64,000 bases of DNA, from NCBI GenBank assembly GCA_022827835.1, contig JAJEIO010000008.1, positions 1 through 64,000 on the forward strand, in the 5' to 3' direction. The notes beneath the pieces were generated by a model. It made no database searches. It was given only the letters and a program-made list of their open reading frames with translations, and had not been told where the DNA came from. How positions within the stretch are numbered: position 1 is the first letter of the stretch; each line of letters starts with the position of its first letter. Source of the stretch: Candidatus Latescibacterota bacterium (GTDB taxonomy: Bacteria > Latescibacterota > UBA2968 > UBA8231). This document shows positions 8,502-15,913 of this stretch, in pieces. The translations under genes were made by a program, and so were the position numbers.

Positions 8502-9580
8502 GGGAAGAACTCCCTGGCTACATATTCGGCAGCTTCACGGTCGCGGTCATTGCCGTTCCATAGATCGAGATACGTGATGATCGGACTGGTACAGAATATG
8601 CCTGGCGCTGGCTCGATGGCGTCGTCGAACAGACTCTCATCATTGGGGATGTGCAAGACGACATTCGCTCCTTTTGTGGCAGGCATCAGCCCCAACGTCT
8701 CTTGCAAAAATTGAGCACCAAGTTCATCAGCATAGAAAGTATGTGTGCCGTCCCGACCAAAGGGCGCGAACCATTGGGCGGCGGAATGCAGCGAGTAGAT
8801 CGCACGCGGGTGCTGCGGATATGGATTAAGTGCTTTCGACAATTGTTCGTCGAACTGCTTGCCGTGGAGATGCGTGTATCCGGTGATGCGATGGCCGACC
8901 GGACGGCGATAGTTCTCACGCCACGCTTTCAAGAGCGCATCTGGCTGGACGAGGACGACGCCGTTAGCCTGTTTTTCGATCCATTCCCGCTCAAGCAGAG
9001 ATTTGCGAACATTGCTCACATGACCAAGGCTCGCATTGGCTTTTTCGGCCAAGTCGGTGACGCGCCATGCGCGGTCTGGCTCGCGCAGCATAACGCGCAA
9101 GATAGCGGCTGCCTTCGGGTTGAAAATCGACCGTAACGCACGGCTTTCGAACTTCGGCTTATCTGCGACAGCTCGATCAATATAGACACTATCAAAAGCG
9201 AGATGGGCATTCCCAAAAAGATCGAGATAAGCGACATTGTGAGCGGTACAGATTTCCCGTGACCTCGGAGACAGGTAGCGGCTGACAAGCATCGGAATCA
9301 AACGCTGGCCGGCATATGAGTAATTGGATTGATCCACATGCGCCACATAGTTTCTAAGCTGATAGACCGCGTAACGGACAATGCTCGGTGCCCCATTCGC
9401 TTTCACCTCAATGATGAGCGCATAATTGACTCCGTCACGGCTGAAAGCGATCCAGAAATCGATTAGGTAGTCGCGTTCGACTGAGCCGATTTCCAAGTTC
9501 GGCACGTGGCCGAGCAGGTCACGGACAGCGTCCACGGCCATGGTTTCTAGTTTTTTCACTGTTTTAGCAGATTTCATCAT
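8489..9580 (-). CDS. AbiEi-like antitoxin/regulator with N-terminal nuclease-like domain
   Basis: 363 residues. The N-terminal ~110 residues carry D41 and E58-V59-K60 (IDFWIAF ... IIEVKANG), the pattern of a PD-(D/E)xK restriction-endonuclease fold. A winged-helix segment follows at about 160-215 (AWRVTDLAEKANASLGHVSNV), and a C-terminal region of AbiEi type comes after it. AbiEi proteins repress their own operon by binding inverted repeats; a long inverted repeat overlaps this gene's start (listed separately). It is the first gene of a two-gene operon with the AbiEii-like protein. Whether the nuclease-like domain is active is unknown. Confidence 0.7.
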   Translation of the reverse strand: MMKSAKTVKKLETMAVDAVRDLLGHVPNLEIGSVERDYLIDFWIAFSRDGVNYALIIEVKANGAPSIVRYAVYQLRNYVAHVDQSNYSYAGQRLIPMLVSRYLSPRSREICTAHNVAYLDLFGNAHLAFDSVYIDRAVADKPKFESRALRSIFNPKAAAILRVMLREPDRAWRVTDLAEKANASLGHVSNVRKSLLEREWIEKQANGVVLVQPDALLKAWRENYRRPVGHRITGYTHLHGKQFDEQLSKALNPYPQHPRAIYSLHSAAQWFAPFGRDGTHTFYADELGAQFLQETLGLMPATKGANVVLHIPNDESLFDDAIEPAPGIFCTSPIITYLDLWNGNDRDREAAEYVAREFFPWLQ

Positions 9581-9655
9581 TCGCTGAAAATAGGAATTTA
9601 AGTGAAAAAGTCAAAAAATTTCATTTAAAATAGTATTTTCATCAAACAGCGAATG
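9578..9655 (-). promoter_or_regulatory. Long inverted repeat at the AbiE-like operon start (candidate operator)
   Basis: CATTCGCTG at 9578-9586 is the exact reverse complement of CAGCGAATG at 9647-9655. Inside these arms, GAAAATA (9586-9592) mirrors TATTTTC (9634-9640). The left arm includes the start codon of the AbiEi-like gene and the AT-rich centre would hold its promoter. AbiEi proteins are known to autoregulate through paired inverted repeats, so this is the expected operator. Confidence 0.55.
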
Positions 9656-9757
9656 TCTCGATTTGAGTAAAAATTATTAATCGCCAGCACTACTGCCGGG
9701 GGCCGAACAAGTTACATTCTATGAATGGTTGTCCGCTTTCGACACAACGATCTCCAG

Positions 9758-10042
9758 ATGAAGAATCCACCCCATCCGGGCCTGTCCATCCGTCACGATT
9801 GCCTAGAGCCGTTGGGACTTAGCGTGACGGAAGCAGCAAAAAAACTTGGGGTCAGCCGGAAGCAGTTATCCGATGTCGTGAATGGTCATTCGGGGATCTC
9901 GCCGCAGATGGCGATCCGCCTCGACAAGGCATTCGGCGGCGGAGCGAATACATGGTACCGGTTGCAAGCGGCCTACGACTTAGCCCAAGCGATGAAACAG
10001 GCCGACCAAATCAAGGTCAAGCGGCTATCGACGGTGACGTAG
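9758..10042 (+). CDS. HigA-family antitoxin (XRE-type helix-turn-helix), orphan
   Basis: 94 residues from the ATG at 9758. The N-terminal [19 protein letters not shown] and the helix-turn-helix [21 protein letters not shown] are typical of HigA/VapI addiction-module antidotes, as is the ending [14 protein letters not shown]. HigA normally follows a HigB toxin gene; here the upstream bases (9656-9757) encode no recognisable HigB and the nearest gene is divergent. It may be an orphan antitoxin or act as a plain regulator. An in-frame GTG/ATG further upstream would add 11 residues that do not match the family. Confidence 0.8.
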   Translation: MKNPPHPGLSIRHDCLEPLGLSVTEAAKKLGVSRKQLSDVVNGHSGISPQMAIRLDKAFGGGANTWYRLQAAYDLAQAMKQADQIKVKRLSTVT

Positions 10043-10079
10043 GCAGACAAGTGAGGAATATGCGCCTCAGCCTTGATAT

Positions 10080-10376
10080 TCAGATCTCTTTTTGGCTTTG
10101 TTGGGCTTGCATATAGGTGCGCAATACAGCATTCATCCGCGTTTGGTAGCCCTTACCAAAGGACTTGAAATAGGCCAATACATCCGAGTCAACGCGCAGG
10201 GAAATCGACTGTTTCCTCTCAGGCATCACGACTTCTAGGGACGCCATATCGCACTCTTCCAACAGCAAGGTATCGGCATCGGACCGAGCCGCCTGTTCAA
10301 TCTCTTCGTCGGTGAGGCTATCCAGCCTCTTCAGATTCGTCCGGTCGCGCCTTTTGCCAGTAGAATTTTCGTTCAT
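10080..10376 (-). CDS. brnA: BrnA-type antitoxin
   Basis: 98 residues. The N-terminal LKRLDSLTDEEIEQA is the conserved BrnA opening. The C-terminal QSISLRVDSDVLAYFKSFGKGYQTRMNAVLRTYM is the ribbon-helix-helix DNA-binding region. BrnA neutralises the BrnT ribonuclease and represses the operon. Its start overlaps the end of brnT by 59 bases, an overlap typical of toxin-first brnTA operons. Confidence 0.85.
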   Translation of the reverse strand: MNENSTGKRRDRTNLKRLDSLTDEEIEQAARSDADTLLLEECDMASLEVVMPERKQSISLRVDSDVLAYFKSFGKGYQTRMNAVLRTYMQAQQSQKEI

Positions 10377-10614
10377 TGGTACTTGCCCTCCGCGCTGAAA
10401 TCAGGCGCTTATTGGCACCGCGCCACGTATAGACGACAGTGATTTCGCGCCCTTTATAGAGACCAATTGCTAGATAGCGAACTTCGCCGGAATGAGGTTG
10501 GGAGCTTTGCAGAGTAACTACGGTAGTCTCCCAGATGGTTTGAGCACCTTGAAAGTCAATGCCATGCTTGGCTAGATTCGCCTCATTTTTAGCTTCGTCC
10601 CATTCAAAGCTCAT
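10318..10614 (-). CDS. brnT: BrnT-type toxin (RelE-fold ribonuclease)
   Basis: 98 residues. The opening FEWDEAKNEANLAKHGIDF is the BrnT signature, with later REITVVYTWRG and ISARRASTNERKFY supplying the basic active-site face of this RelE-like fold. BrnT cleaves RNA and stops translation until bound by BrnA. It is the first gene of the brnTA operon and starts just below a perfect inverted repeat that should be the operator. Confidence 0.88.
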   Translation of the reverse strand: MSFEWDEAKNEANLAKHGIDFQGAQTIWETTVVTLQSSQPHSGEVRYLAIGLYKGREITVVYTWRGANKRLISARRASTNERKFYWQKARPDESEEAG

Positions 10615-10622
10615 TTTATTGA

Positions 10623-10639
10623 ATATACAAATTGTATAT
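10623..10639 (-). promoter_or_regulatory. Operator-like palindrome upstream of brnT
   Basis: ATATACAA at 10623-10630 and TTGTATAT at 10632-10639 form a perfect inverted repeat with one central base. It ends nine bases upstream of the brnT start codon, over the likely promoter. BrnA is a ribbon-helix-helix repressor that autoregulates, so this is its probable binding site. Confidence 0.6.
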
Positions 10640-10683
10640 ACATAATCAAGTGCTTCCAGAGCGATACGTCCCCATCACTACCC

Positions 10684-12063
10684 CTACAAGAAAAACGCCG
10701 CAATCCCAAAATAAAGCAGCAGCGACAACCCGTCGTTGAGCGTCGTGATCAACGGCCCCGAAGCCACGGCCGGATCGACCCCAATGCGACGAAAAACCAA
10801 CGGCACCACAGCACCCATCACCGCCGCCAGCACCACCGCCGCACCCATCGCCGCACCCACACATCCCCCCAAAAGCGCATCGCCAGTCCACCAGCTAGCC
10901 ACTCCCCAAGACAAAACGCCCAGAATACCCCCCAATCCCAAAGCCACCCGCAATTCGCGGCTCACCAAACCCCATTGTCCCTGACCAATAGCCAAGCTCC
11001 GCACAGTCACCGTGGCAGTCTGGATGCCCGTATTGCCGCCCATAGCCATGACCGCCGGCACGAAAAAAGACAGGGCAATAACCTTGGAAAGGGTATCGTC
11101 AAAGCCCTCAATCACCGCGCCCGCGAGCAAAGTCCCCCCCAAGCAAACCAACAGCCACGGCAGACGCAGACGCACCACGCCCGCAGCCGGGCGATCCGTG
11201 CGCTCCTCCGAGGACATGGCCGCCATCTCGTACATGTCCTCGGTGGTCTCCTCTTCGAGGACGTCGAAGATGTCATCTACAGTCACCACGCCCACCAAAC
11301 GCCCCACATCATCGACCACCGGCAATACCAACAGATCGTACTCGGCGAAGATATAGGCAATCTCCTCCTGGTCCATATCGCTCCGCACCGCAATCGGACT
11401 GCGATTGGCCAAGGAGCCAACCAAAACATCGGCCGCGGCCAACAACAACCGCTTGAGCGGCACCAAGCCACTCAGCAGCCCCTCTTGGTCGATCAAGTAG
11501 AGATAGAACACCTCGTCTTCGTCCTCGGCCCAAGCCCGCACCTGCTCTATGGCCTGGGCTGCGCTCATGTCCTCAGTCACGGCGATAAAACGCGAAGTCA
11601 TCAACCCGCCAGCCGTATCCTCGGGATGGGCCAACAACTCACGCACCTGACCCGCTTCCTCGCCTTCGAGCAAATCGAGGACTTCGGCGCTTTGCTCCTC
11701 AGACAAGTCGCCCAAGACATCAGCCGCATCGTCGGGGGCCATTTCATCGACCAATCCCGACAAATCGTCAGCGGGTATATCCTCGGCCACCTCGCGCAGG
11801 ACATCCGCGTCCATCTCAGCCAGAACCGCGGCGGCCAGCGGCTCAGCCAACGCCTGCAATGCTACGGGTTGCTCCTCGTCGTCTAGGTGGCGAAACAAAT
11901 CGGCCAAGTCCGCAGGATGATGGTCGTTGAGAATGAGACGCAGGGTGCCTAAATCCTCGGCCGCAAAGGCTTCCTGAACCGTGCGCCGGAGAGCCTCCCG
12001 TCGCTCCTGTACTTCCCCTTCGGCCAAGGCTTCCTCTGGCGAGGAAGGTGGTATATTCGTCAA
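10684..12063 (-). CDS. mgtE: Magnesium transporter MgtE
   Basis: 459 residues, the normal MgtE length. An acidic N-terminal superhelical domain (about residues 30-135, rich in Leu/Asp/Glu) is followed by a CBS pair (RFIAVTEDMSAAQAI... and ANRSPIAVRSDMDQEEIAYIFAEYDLLVLPVVDD) and a C-terminal membrane domain. The pore-helix region contains PAVMAMGGNTGIQTATVTVR, characteristic of MgtE. It acts in the inner membrane as a Mg2+-gated Mg2+ channel. The start codon is TTG, supported by AGGAGAA upstream. It lies 34 bases downstream of a PhyH gene on the same strand. Confidence 0.93.
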   Translation of the reverse strand: MTNIPPSSPEEALAEGEVQERREALRRTVQEAFAAEDLGTLRLILNDHHPADLADLFRHLDDEEQPVALQALAEPLAAAVLAEMDADVLREVAEDIPADDLSGLVDEMAPDDAADVLGDLSEEQSAEVLDLLEGEEAGQVRELLAHPEDTAGGLMTSRFIAVTEDMSAAQAIEQVRAWAEDEDEVFYLYLIDQEGLLSGLVPLKRLLLAAADVLVGSLANRSPIAVRSDMDQEEIAYIFAEYDLLVLPVVDDVGRLVGVVTVDDIFDVLEEETTEDMYEMAAMSSEERTDRPAAGVVRLRLPWLLVCLGGTLLAGAVIEGFDDTLSKVIALSFFVPAVMAMGGNTGIQTATVTVRSLAIGQGQWGLVSRELRVALGLGGILGVLSWGVASWWTGDALLGGCVGAAMGAAVVLAAVMGAVVPLVFRRIGVDPAVASGPLITTLNDGLSLLLYFGIAAFFL

Positions 12064-12097
12064 GTGATTCTCCTTTATCGCCTGTTAATCGCTTGCT

Positions 12098-12916
12098 TTA
12101 GCTGCTCGACGCCGGTGCCGTGCGCTGCCACTCCATCCACTCCGTAAGCTCGCGCTGAGTCTCGTCGAAGCGAGCGCGCACCGCTGGTGGAAACACGTAG
12201 TGGTTCACATTGCCTTGATTCCCCGCCAGCAGTTCCCGCATCGCCGGGTTGTAGGTGGCGTCGATGTAGTTGAAATAGAGATTCGTGCGCTGACGGGATG
12301 AACTCTTTGCCGCGCCGGTGTGTAGCAGCGTCTCCGAGAACATGACCATATCCCCCGACTTCCCAGTGACCCGCACAGCCCCAGGCAAATCGCGGCCCCG
12401 GTACTCGGCCATGGGCAGGTCAATCTCCGACTTGTGCGCCCCGGGCACTACCGTTAGGCAGCCGTCTTCTTCATCGTTGTCCGTCAGGAAGTACACACAA
12501 TTCAACATGCGCGTGCGGATTTGCCCTCGGCGCACCGTGTAATCATCCGGGTTTAACCCTCGATGCCATCCACCCCAAGGCGTGCCCTCTGTCTTCTCAA
12601 TAGCCCACGTGTTGACGAGCTGGGGGTGCTGCATCCAGCGCCGCAAGCGCTCCACCATCGGCGCAAAGCTGATGACCTCATCGAACGCTTCCGTCCACAG
12701 CGGCAAACCATTGATCCGCCGCTGGCCTTCGGCGATCTGGACCGTCGTCTGCCCGCGCACCCCATCGCGCAGCCAAGGGTCATCGTACTGGCGCACGAAC
12801 AGCCGCTCAAGCTCTTCGAGGTAGCGCCGGCAGCGCTCGGCGTCAAAGACATTCCGCAGCATGAGAAAACCCTGCGCGTCAAACTGGAAATCCTCTGCCA
12901 ATGCGAGTTCGTCCAT
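12098..12916 (-). CDS. Phytanoyl-CoA dioxygenase (PhyH) family protein, HxG variant
   Basis: 272 residues with the PhyH double-stranded beta-helix layout. The proximal iron motif appears as GGWHRGLNPDD: H118-R119-G120, where ordinary family members have H-x-D. The distal histidine is H199 (ETLLHTG), with a candidate 2-oxoglutarate arginine at 208-210. CVYFLTDNDEEDGCLTVVPGAHK is the conserved middle strand region. Loss of the carboxylate at +2 is the pattern of Fe/2-oxoglutarate halogenases, but could also mean an altered or lost oxygenase function. Upstream of mgtE on the same strand; no functional link is evident. Confidence 0.8.
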   Translation of the reverse strand: MDELALAEDFQFDAQGFLMLRNVFDAERCRRYLEELERLFVRQYDDPWLRDGVRGQTTVQIAEGQRRINGLPLWTEAFDEVISFAPMVERLRRWMQHPQLVNTWAIEKTEGTPWGGWHRGLNPDDYTVRRGQIRTRMLNCVYFLTDNDEEDGCLTVVPGAHKSEIDLPMAEYRGRDLPGAVRVTGKSGDMVMFSETLLHTGAAKSSSRQRTNLYFNYIDATYNPAMRELLAGNQGNVNHYVFPPAVRARFDETQRELTEWMEWQRTAPASSS

Positions 12917-13098
12917 AATAGCTCCTCCCCTGACTCTTAGCTCTGGTGCGCTACATGTACTTATTCACTGTATATCATCAAATATTAGCAAATGGAATCA
13001 ATAAGTGAGAACTATTCGCCAAGCTACTTCCAAGACTCGATATATAGCTCGTCATTCATTACAATTAGTGACGCTCATTTCACAGAAAGAAGCTCGCC

Positions 13099-13506
13099 AT
13101 GGACGCCACACACACCCGCAAGACCGCAGCCTCCCAGACCCTTGCCAGCGTACCTGTCCAGTCCGAACAACGCCAACTGGCCGCACAACTAGCCACCCAG
13201 ATCCTCCAAGCCCATGAGCAGGGTCGCTTTGAAGCCTTGGGACCAGAGGAGGCTACCGAGAGCGCTCGCAAGGCTTTCACCGCGGAGTTCCAACGCTACC
13301 TCCACCAGAAAAGCCGGCAGCTCTTCGGCACCTTTGAGGGCCTAGACTTCGTCGAGACCCGGTCCTTGGAAAGTCAACCACACCTACTGATTCACCGCTT
13401 CAGGGGCCGGTACAGTACCGCATCACCCGAAGTACGCGTCGTCCTCGACCAAGACGGCAAGCTGGCGGGCCTATGGATCAAACCCTGGCAGAAGCAGATG
13501 CTGTGA
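13099..13506 (+). CDS. Conserved hypothetical protein (135 aa)
   Basis: I do not recognise a named family. The first ~70 residues are helical (QRQLAAQLATQILQAHEQGRF), followed by a beta-rich half ending VRVVLDQDGKLAGLWIKPW. That ending resembles the small cystatin-like DUF3887-type fold, where a final strand reads G-x-I-x-G-x-x-I/F/L. No signal peptide. It is preceded by a short ribosome-like AGAAAGAAG and overlaps the next gene by four bases, so the two form a pair. Confidence 0.65.
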   Translation: MDATHTRKTAASQTLASVPVQSEQRQLAAQLATQILQAHEQGRFEALGPEEATESARKAFTAEFQRYLHQKSRQLFGTFEGLDFVETRSLESQPHLLIHRFRGRYSTASPEVRVVLDQDGKLAGLWIKPWQKQML

Positions 13507-13994
13507 ACGCCTACCGCCACACCCAGTTCGGCAAGGTCATCGTCGTCGCCATCGGCACAGGCATCGTCATCCTCATCGCTTCGGCCGCTATACCGCTAGC
13601 CGTCCTGCCTGCGTCCGCGTGGGTGGTCGAAATAGCCACCACCGCGCTGCTAGGCAGCATAGTGGCATTCCTCGCCATAGTCTTGGCCCTGTTCGCCAGC
13701 CTGACGGTCGAGATCGATGCCGAGCACCTCCGCATCCGCTTTGGCATCGGCCTGATCCGCAAGCGTTTCCCCCTCGATCAAATCGACACCTGCCGGCCGG
13801 TGAAAAACCCCTGGATCTATGGCTGGGGCATCCGCCTGACGCCTAACGGCTGGCTCTACAATGTCTCGGGACTGGAGGCAGTGGAACTGAAGATGAAGAG
13901 CGGCAAAACCTGCCGCATTGGCACGGACGAGCCCGAGGCCCTAACCGCTGCTCTCCAGAAGGCACTGGACAGCTCGAAGCCAGTGTCGGAGTGA
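13503..13994 (+). CDS. Membrane protein with bacterial PH-like domain
   Basis: About 163 residues from the GTG at 13503, which overlaps the preceding stop as GTGA. An in-frame ATG at 13473 would add ten residues. Two transmembrane helices lie near the N-terminus (VIVVAIGTGIVILIASAAI; TTALLGSIVAFLAIVLALFA). They are followed by a soluble beta domain, LTVEIDAEHLRIRFGIGLIRKRFPLDQI ... TCRIGTDEPEALTAAL, which resembles bacterial PH or YcxB-like domains facing the cytoplasm. Function unknown; translationally coupled to the upstream small protein. Confidence 0.6.
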   Translation: MNAYRHTQFGKVIVVAIGTGIVILIASAAIPLAVLPASAWVVEIATTALLGSIVAFLAIVLALFASLTVEIDAEHLRIRFGIGLIRKRFPLDQIDTCRPVKNPWIYGWGIRLTPNGWLYNVSGLEAVELKMKSGKTCRIGTDEPEALTAALQKALDSSKPVSE

Positions 13995-14005
13995 TCCACT
14001 CGATC

Positions 14006-14056
14006 ATCCCGCTCGTTGATGACATATATGCAGATATTGGTATCCAGCATGTACAT
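14006..14056 (-). pseudogene. vapC remnant (PIN-domain toxin, N-terminus only)
   Basis: The frame starts MYMLDTNICIYVINER, the unmistakable first strand and catalytic aspartate (MLDTN) of VapC PIN-domain ribonucleases. After residue 17 the frame runs antisense into the 3' end of the neighbouring membrane protein gene and no further PIN motifs appear. About 115 residues are missing. Its ATG overlaps the stop of the putative vapB remnant (TGATG), the normal vapBC arrangement. Confidence 0.6.
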
Positions 14057-14211
14057 CAGCGAATATCGTCCCGCGCATCGAGCGGCGGCTGGTGTCGTGC
14101 CGGTAAGGAGCCGCGCGAATCAGAGTCGAAGTACGCGCACCAGTTCTTTTTACGCGGACGCAGGGTGAGCTGGTTCTTGGCTATGCCTTTGTAATCCGGT
14201 ATTTTACTCAT
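14056..14211 (-). pseudogene. Probable vapB antitoxin remnant
   Basis: A 51-codon frame ends exactly where vapC starts. Its C-terminal half (RKKNWCAYFDSDSRG ... LDARDDIR) resembles the toxin-wrapping tail of VapB antitoxins (K-x-x-W-x-x-F/Y-F ... R-D). The N-terminal SpoVT/AbrB DNA-binding half is not recognisable. I call it a remnant from position and tail only. Confidence 0.4.
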
Positions 14212-14333
14212 CGTTTTCACTTCTCAGAAAAATGATATATCTCAGGATGTACTACCTTGGTGCATCCGTCAAGGGTGCAACTCGGGTAGCGCCGGGCACT
14301 TCACCACGCCTGTCCTATTCTAAGAGGTAGAGC

Positions 14334-15110
14334 ATGACAGACGACGAAAAGTATTTCTTCGACCTCAACGGCTACCTCGTCCTCAGAGATGTCGTCGATC
14401 CAGACACCATCCGCCGCTGCAACGAGGCCATCGATCACTACGACGACCAAATCGAGGTCCACGAGCGCCGTTTCGAAGGTGAGTCCAAAGCCCTGACCAG
14501 CGACATCCGACAGCGCTGGAGCGATGAGATGGTCGCCTGGGAACGCCCCTACTGCGAGCCCTTCCGCCAATTGATGGTCCACCCCCGCCTCAAACCCTAC
14601 TTGCGCGAAATAATCGGCGACTACCACATGGCCACGCGGCCTCGACTCATTGTGATGGACAAAGGCTGCGCCGGTCACTACCTCCACGGCGGCCAACTCG
14701 ATCGGCTGTCCTATTCACTGACCTATCACTGGAAATTCGGCAAGATCTACAACAGCCTGACCCTAGTGGAATTTCCGCTAGCCGACGAAGGCTCCGGCGA
14801 CGGCGGCTTAGCCGTAGTCCCCGGCGGCCATAAAGCCAACTATCCAATCCCCGAAGCGCTGCGCGATTGCGAGGCTTTCCAAGACGAAATCGTCGAGGTC
14901 AACGTGCGCACCGGCGATGCGGTGATCTTCGCCGAAGCCACCATTCACGGCACCCTAGTCTGGCGCGCGGACCATCAGCGCCGCACCCTGCTCTATCCCT
15001 ACTGCCCGCGCTACCAAACCCGCGTCCCCCCTATCTCCGAAGTATCGTATCCGCCCTACGTCCGGGACATGACGCCAGAGCAACAAGCCCTCCTCCGACC
15101 GCCGCACTAA
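14334..15110 (+). CDS. PhyH family protein, HxG variant (tandem copy 1)
   Basis: 258 residues. PhyH fold markers are clear: FFDLNGYLVLRDVVDPDTI at the N-terminus, the DGGLAVVPGGHKANYP strand, distal H205 in ATIHGTL and candidate 2-oxoglutarate arginines at 216-217 (HQRRTLLY). The proximal metal motif is H118-G119-G120 (HYLHGG) instead of H-x-D. The neighbour 18 bases downstream is a clear paralogue, so this is a tandem duplication. Substrate unknown. Ribosome site AAGAGGTAG precedes the ATG. Confidence 0.8.
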   Translation: MTDDEKYFFDLNGYLVLRDVVDPDTIRRCNEAIDHYDDQIEVHERRFEGESKALTSDIRQRWSDEMVAWERPYCEPFRQLMVHPRLKPYLREIIGDYHMATRPRLIVMDKGCAGHYLHGGQLDRLSYSLTYHWKFGKIYNSLTLVEFPLADEGSGDGGLAVVPGGHKANYPIPEALRDCEAFQDEIVEVNVRTGDAVIFAEATIHGTLVWRADHQRRTLLYPYCPRYQTRVPPISEVSYPPYVRDMTPEQQALLRPPH

Positions 15111-15128
15111 AAGCGAACCCAAAATCCC

Positions 15129-15899
15129 ATGAACGACGACGATAAATTCTTCTTCGACCTCAAAGGTTTCGTCCACCTCAAGGGGGTGCTGAGCCAAGAG
15201 GAAGTGGACCGCTGCAACGCCGCCATCGACGCCCACGCCGACAGCTTTTTCCAGACCGAGCGCACCCTCGAAGGAGACTCCAAAGTCCTCGGCGGCGCGA
15301 ACAAGCAAAAGTGGATGGAGGGCATGTTGGAATGGGAGCGCCCGCACTGCGAGCCTTTTCGCGACCTACTCGTCCACGCCAAAATCCAACCCTACCTCAA
15401 CGAACTGCTCGGCGGCGGCTACCGCCTAGATCACGGCCCCTTGCTCATTGCCATGGACAAAGGCGACGGCGGCCACTACCTCCACGGCGGCGGCGTTGAG
15501 CGCCAAGACTTTTCGCAGACCTACACCTTCAAATACGGCCAGATGTTCTGCGGCTTGACCGCAGTCGAATTCCAGCTAGCCGACGAAGGCCCCGGCGACG
15601 GCGGCCTAGCGGTCATCCCCGGATCCCACAAAGCCAATTTCCCCCTGCCCGAGAAGCTGTCGCTATACGAAGAACACCGCGAGTACGTCAAAGAGGTCCA
15701 CAGCCAAGCCGGCGACGCCATTATCTTCACCGAAGCGCTAACCCACGGCACGCTGGTATGGCAGGGCGAACACCAGCGCCGCTCGCTAATCTACAAGTAC
15801 AGTCCATCCTTCCAAGCCCACGCGCCCGGCTACCATCAGACGCAAATCCCCGATTACATTCTCGACATGAGCGACGAAGAACGCGCCATGCTCAGTTAG
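15129..15899 (+). CDS. PhyH family protein, HxG variant (tandem copy 2)
   Basis: 256 residues, paralogous to the preceding gene along its whole length (shared FFDLKGFVHLKGVL, RPHCEPFRDLLVH, ADEGPGDGGLAVIPG and HQRRSLIYKYSP). The proximal metal site is H119-G120-G121, again without the aspartate; the distal histidine is H206 (ALTHGTL). Both tandem proteins share this deviation, so it was present before the duplication and has been kept. That argues against random decay. Confidence 0.8.
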   Translation: MNDDDKFFFDLKGFVHLKGVLSQEEVDRCNAAIDAHADSFFQTERTLEGDSKVLGGANKQKWMEGMLEWERPHCEPFRDLLVHAKIQPYLNELLGGGYRLDHGPLLIAMDKGDGGHYLHGGGVERQDFSQTYTFKYGQMFCGLTAVEFQLADEGPGDGGLAVIPGSHKANFPLPEKLSLYEEHREYVKEVHSQAGDAIIFTEALTHGTLVWQGEHQRRSLIYKYSPSFQAHAPGYHQTQIPDYILDMSDEERAMLS

Positions 15900-15913
15900 G
15901 GCCCCCAATCGCT

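Noticed and set aside
9656..9757. A higB remnant upstream of the first HigA
   Set aside because: The frame has a stop at 9722-9724 and the few residues read do not match HigB, unlike the clear remnant at 48556.
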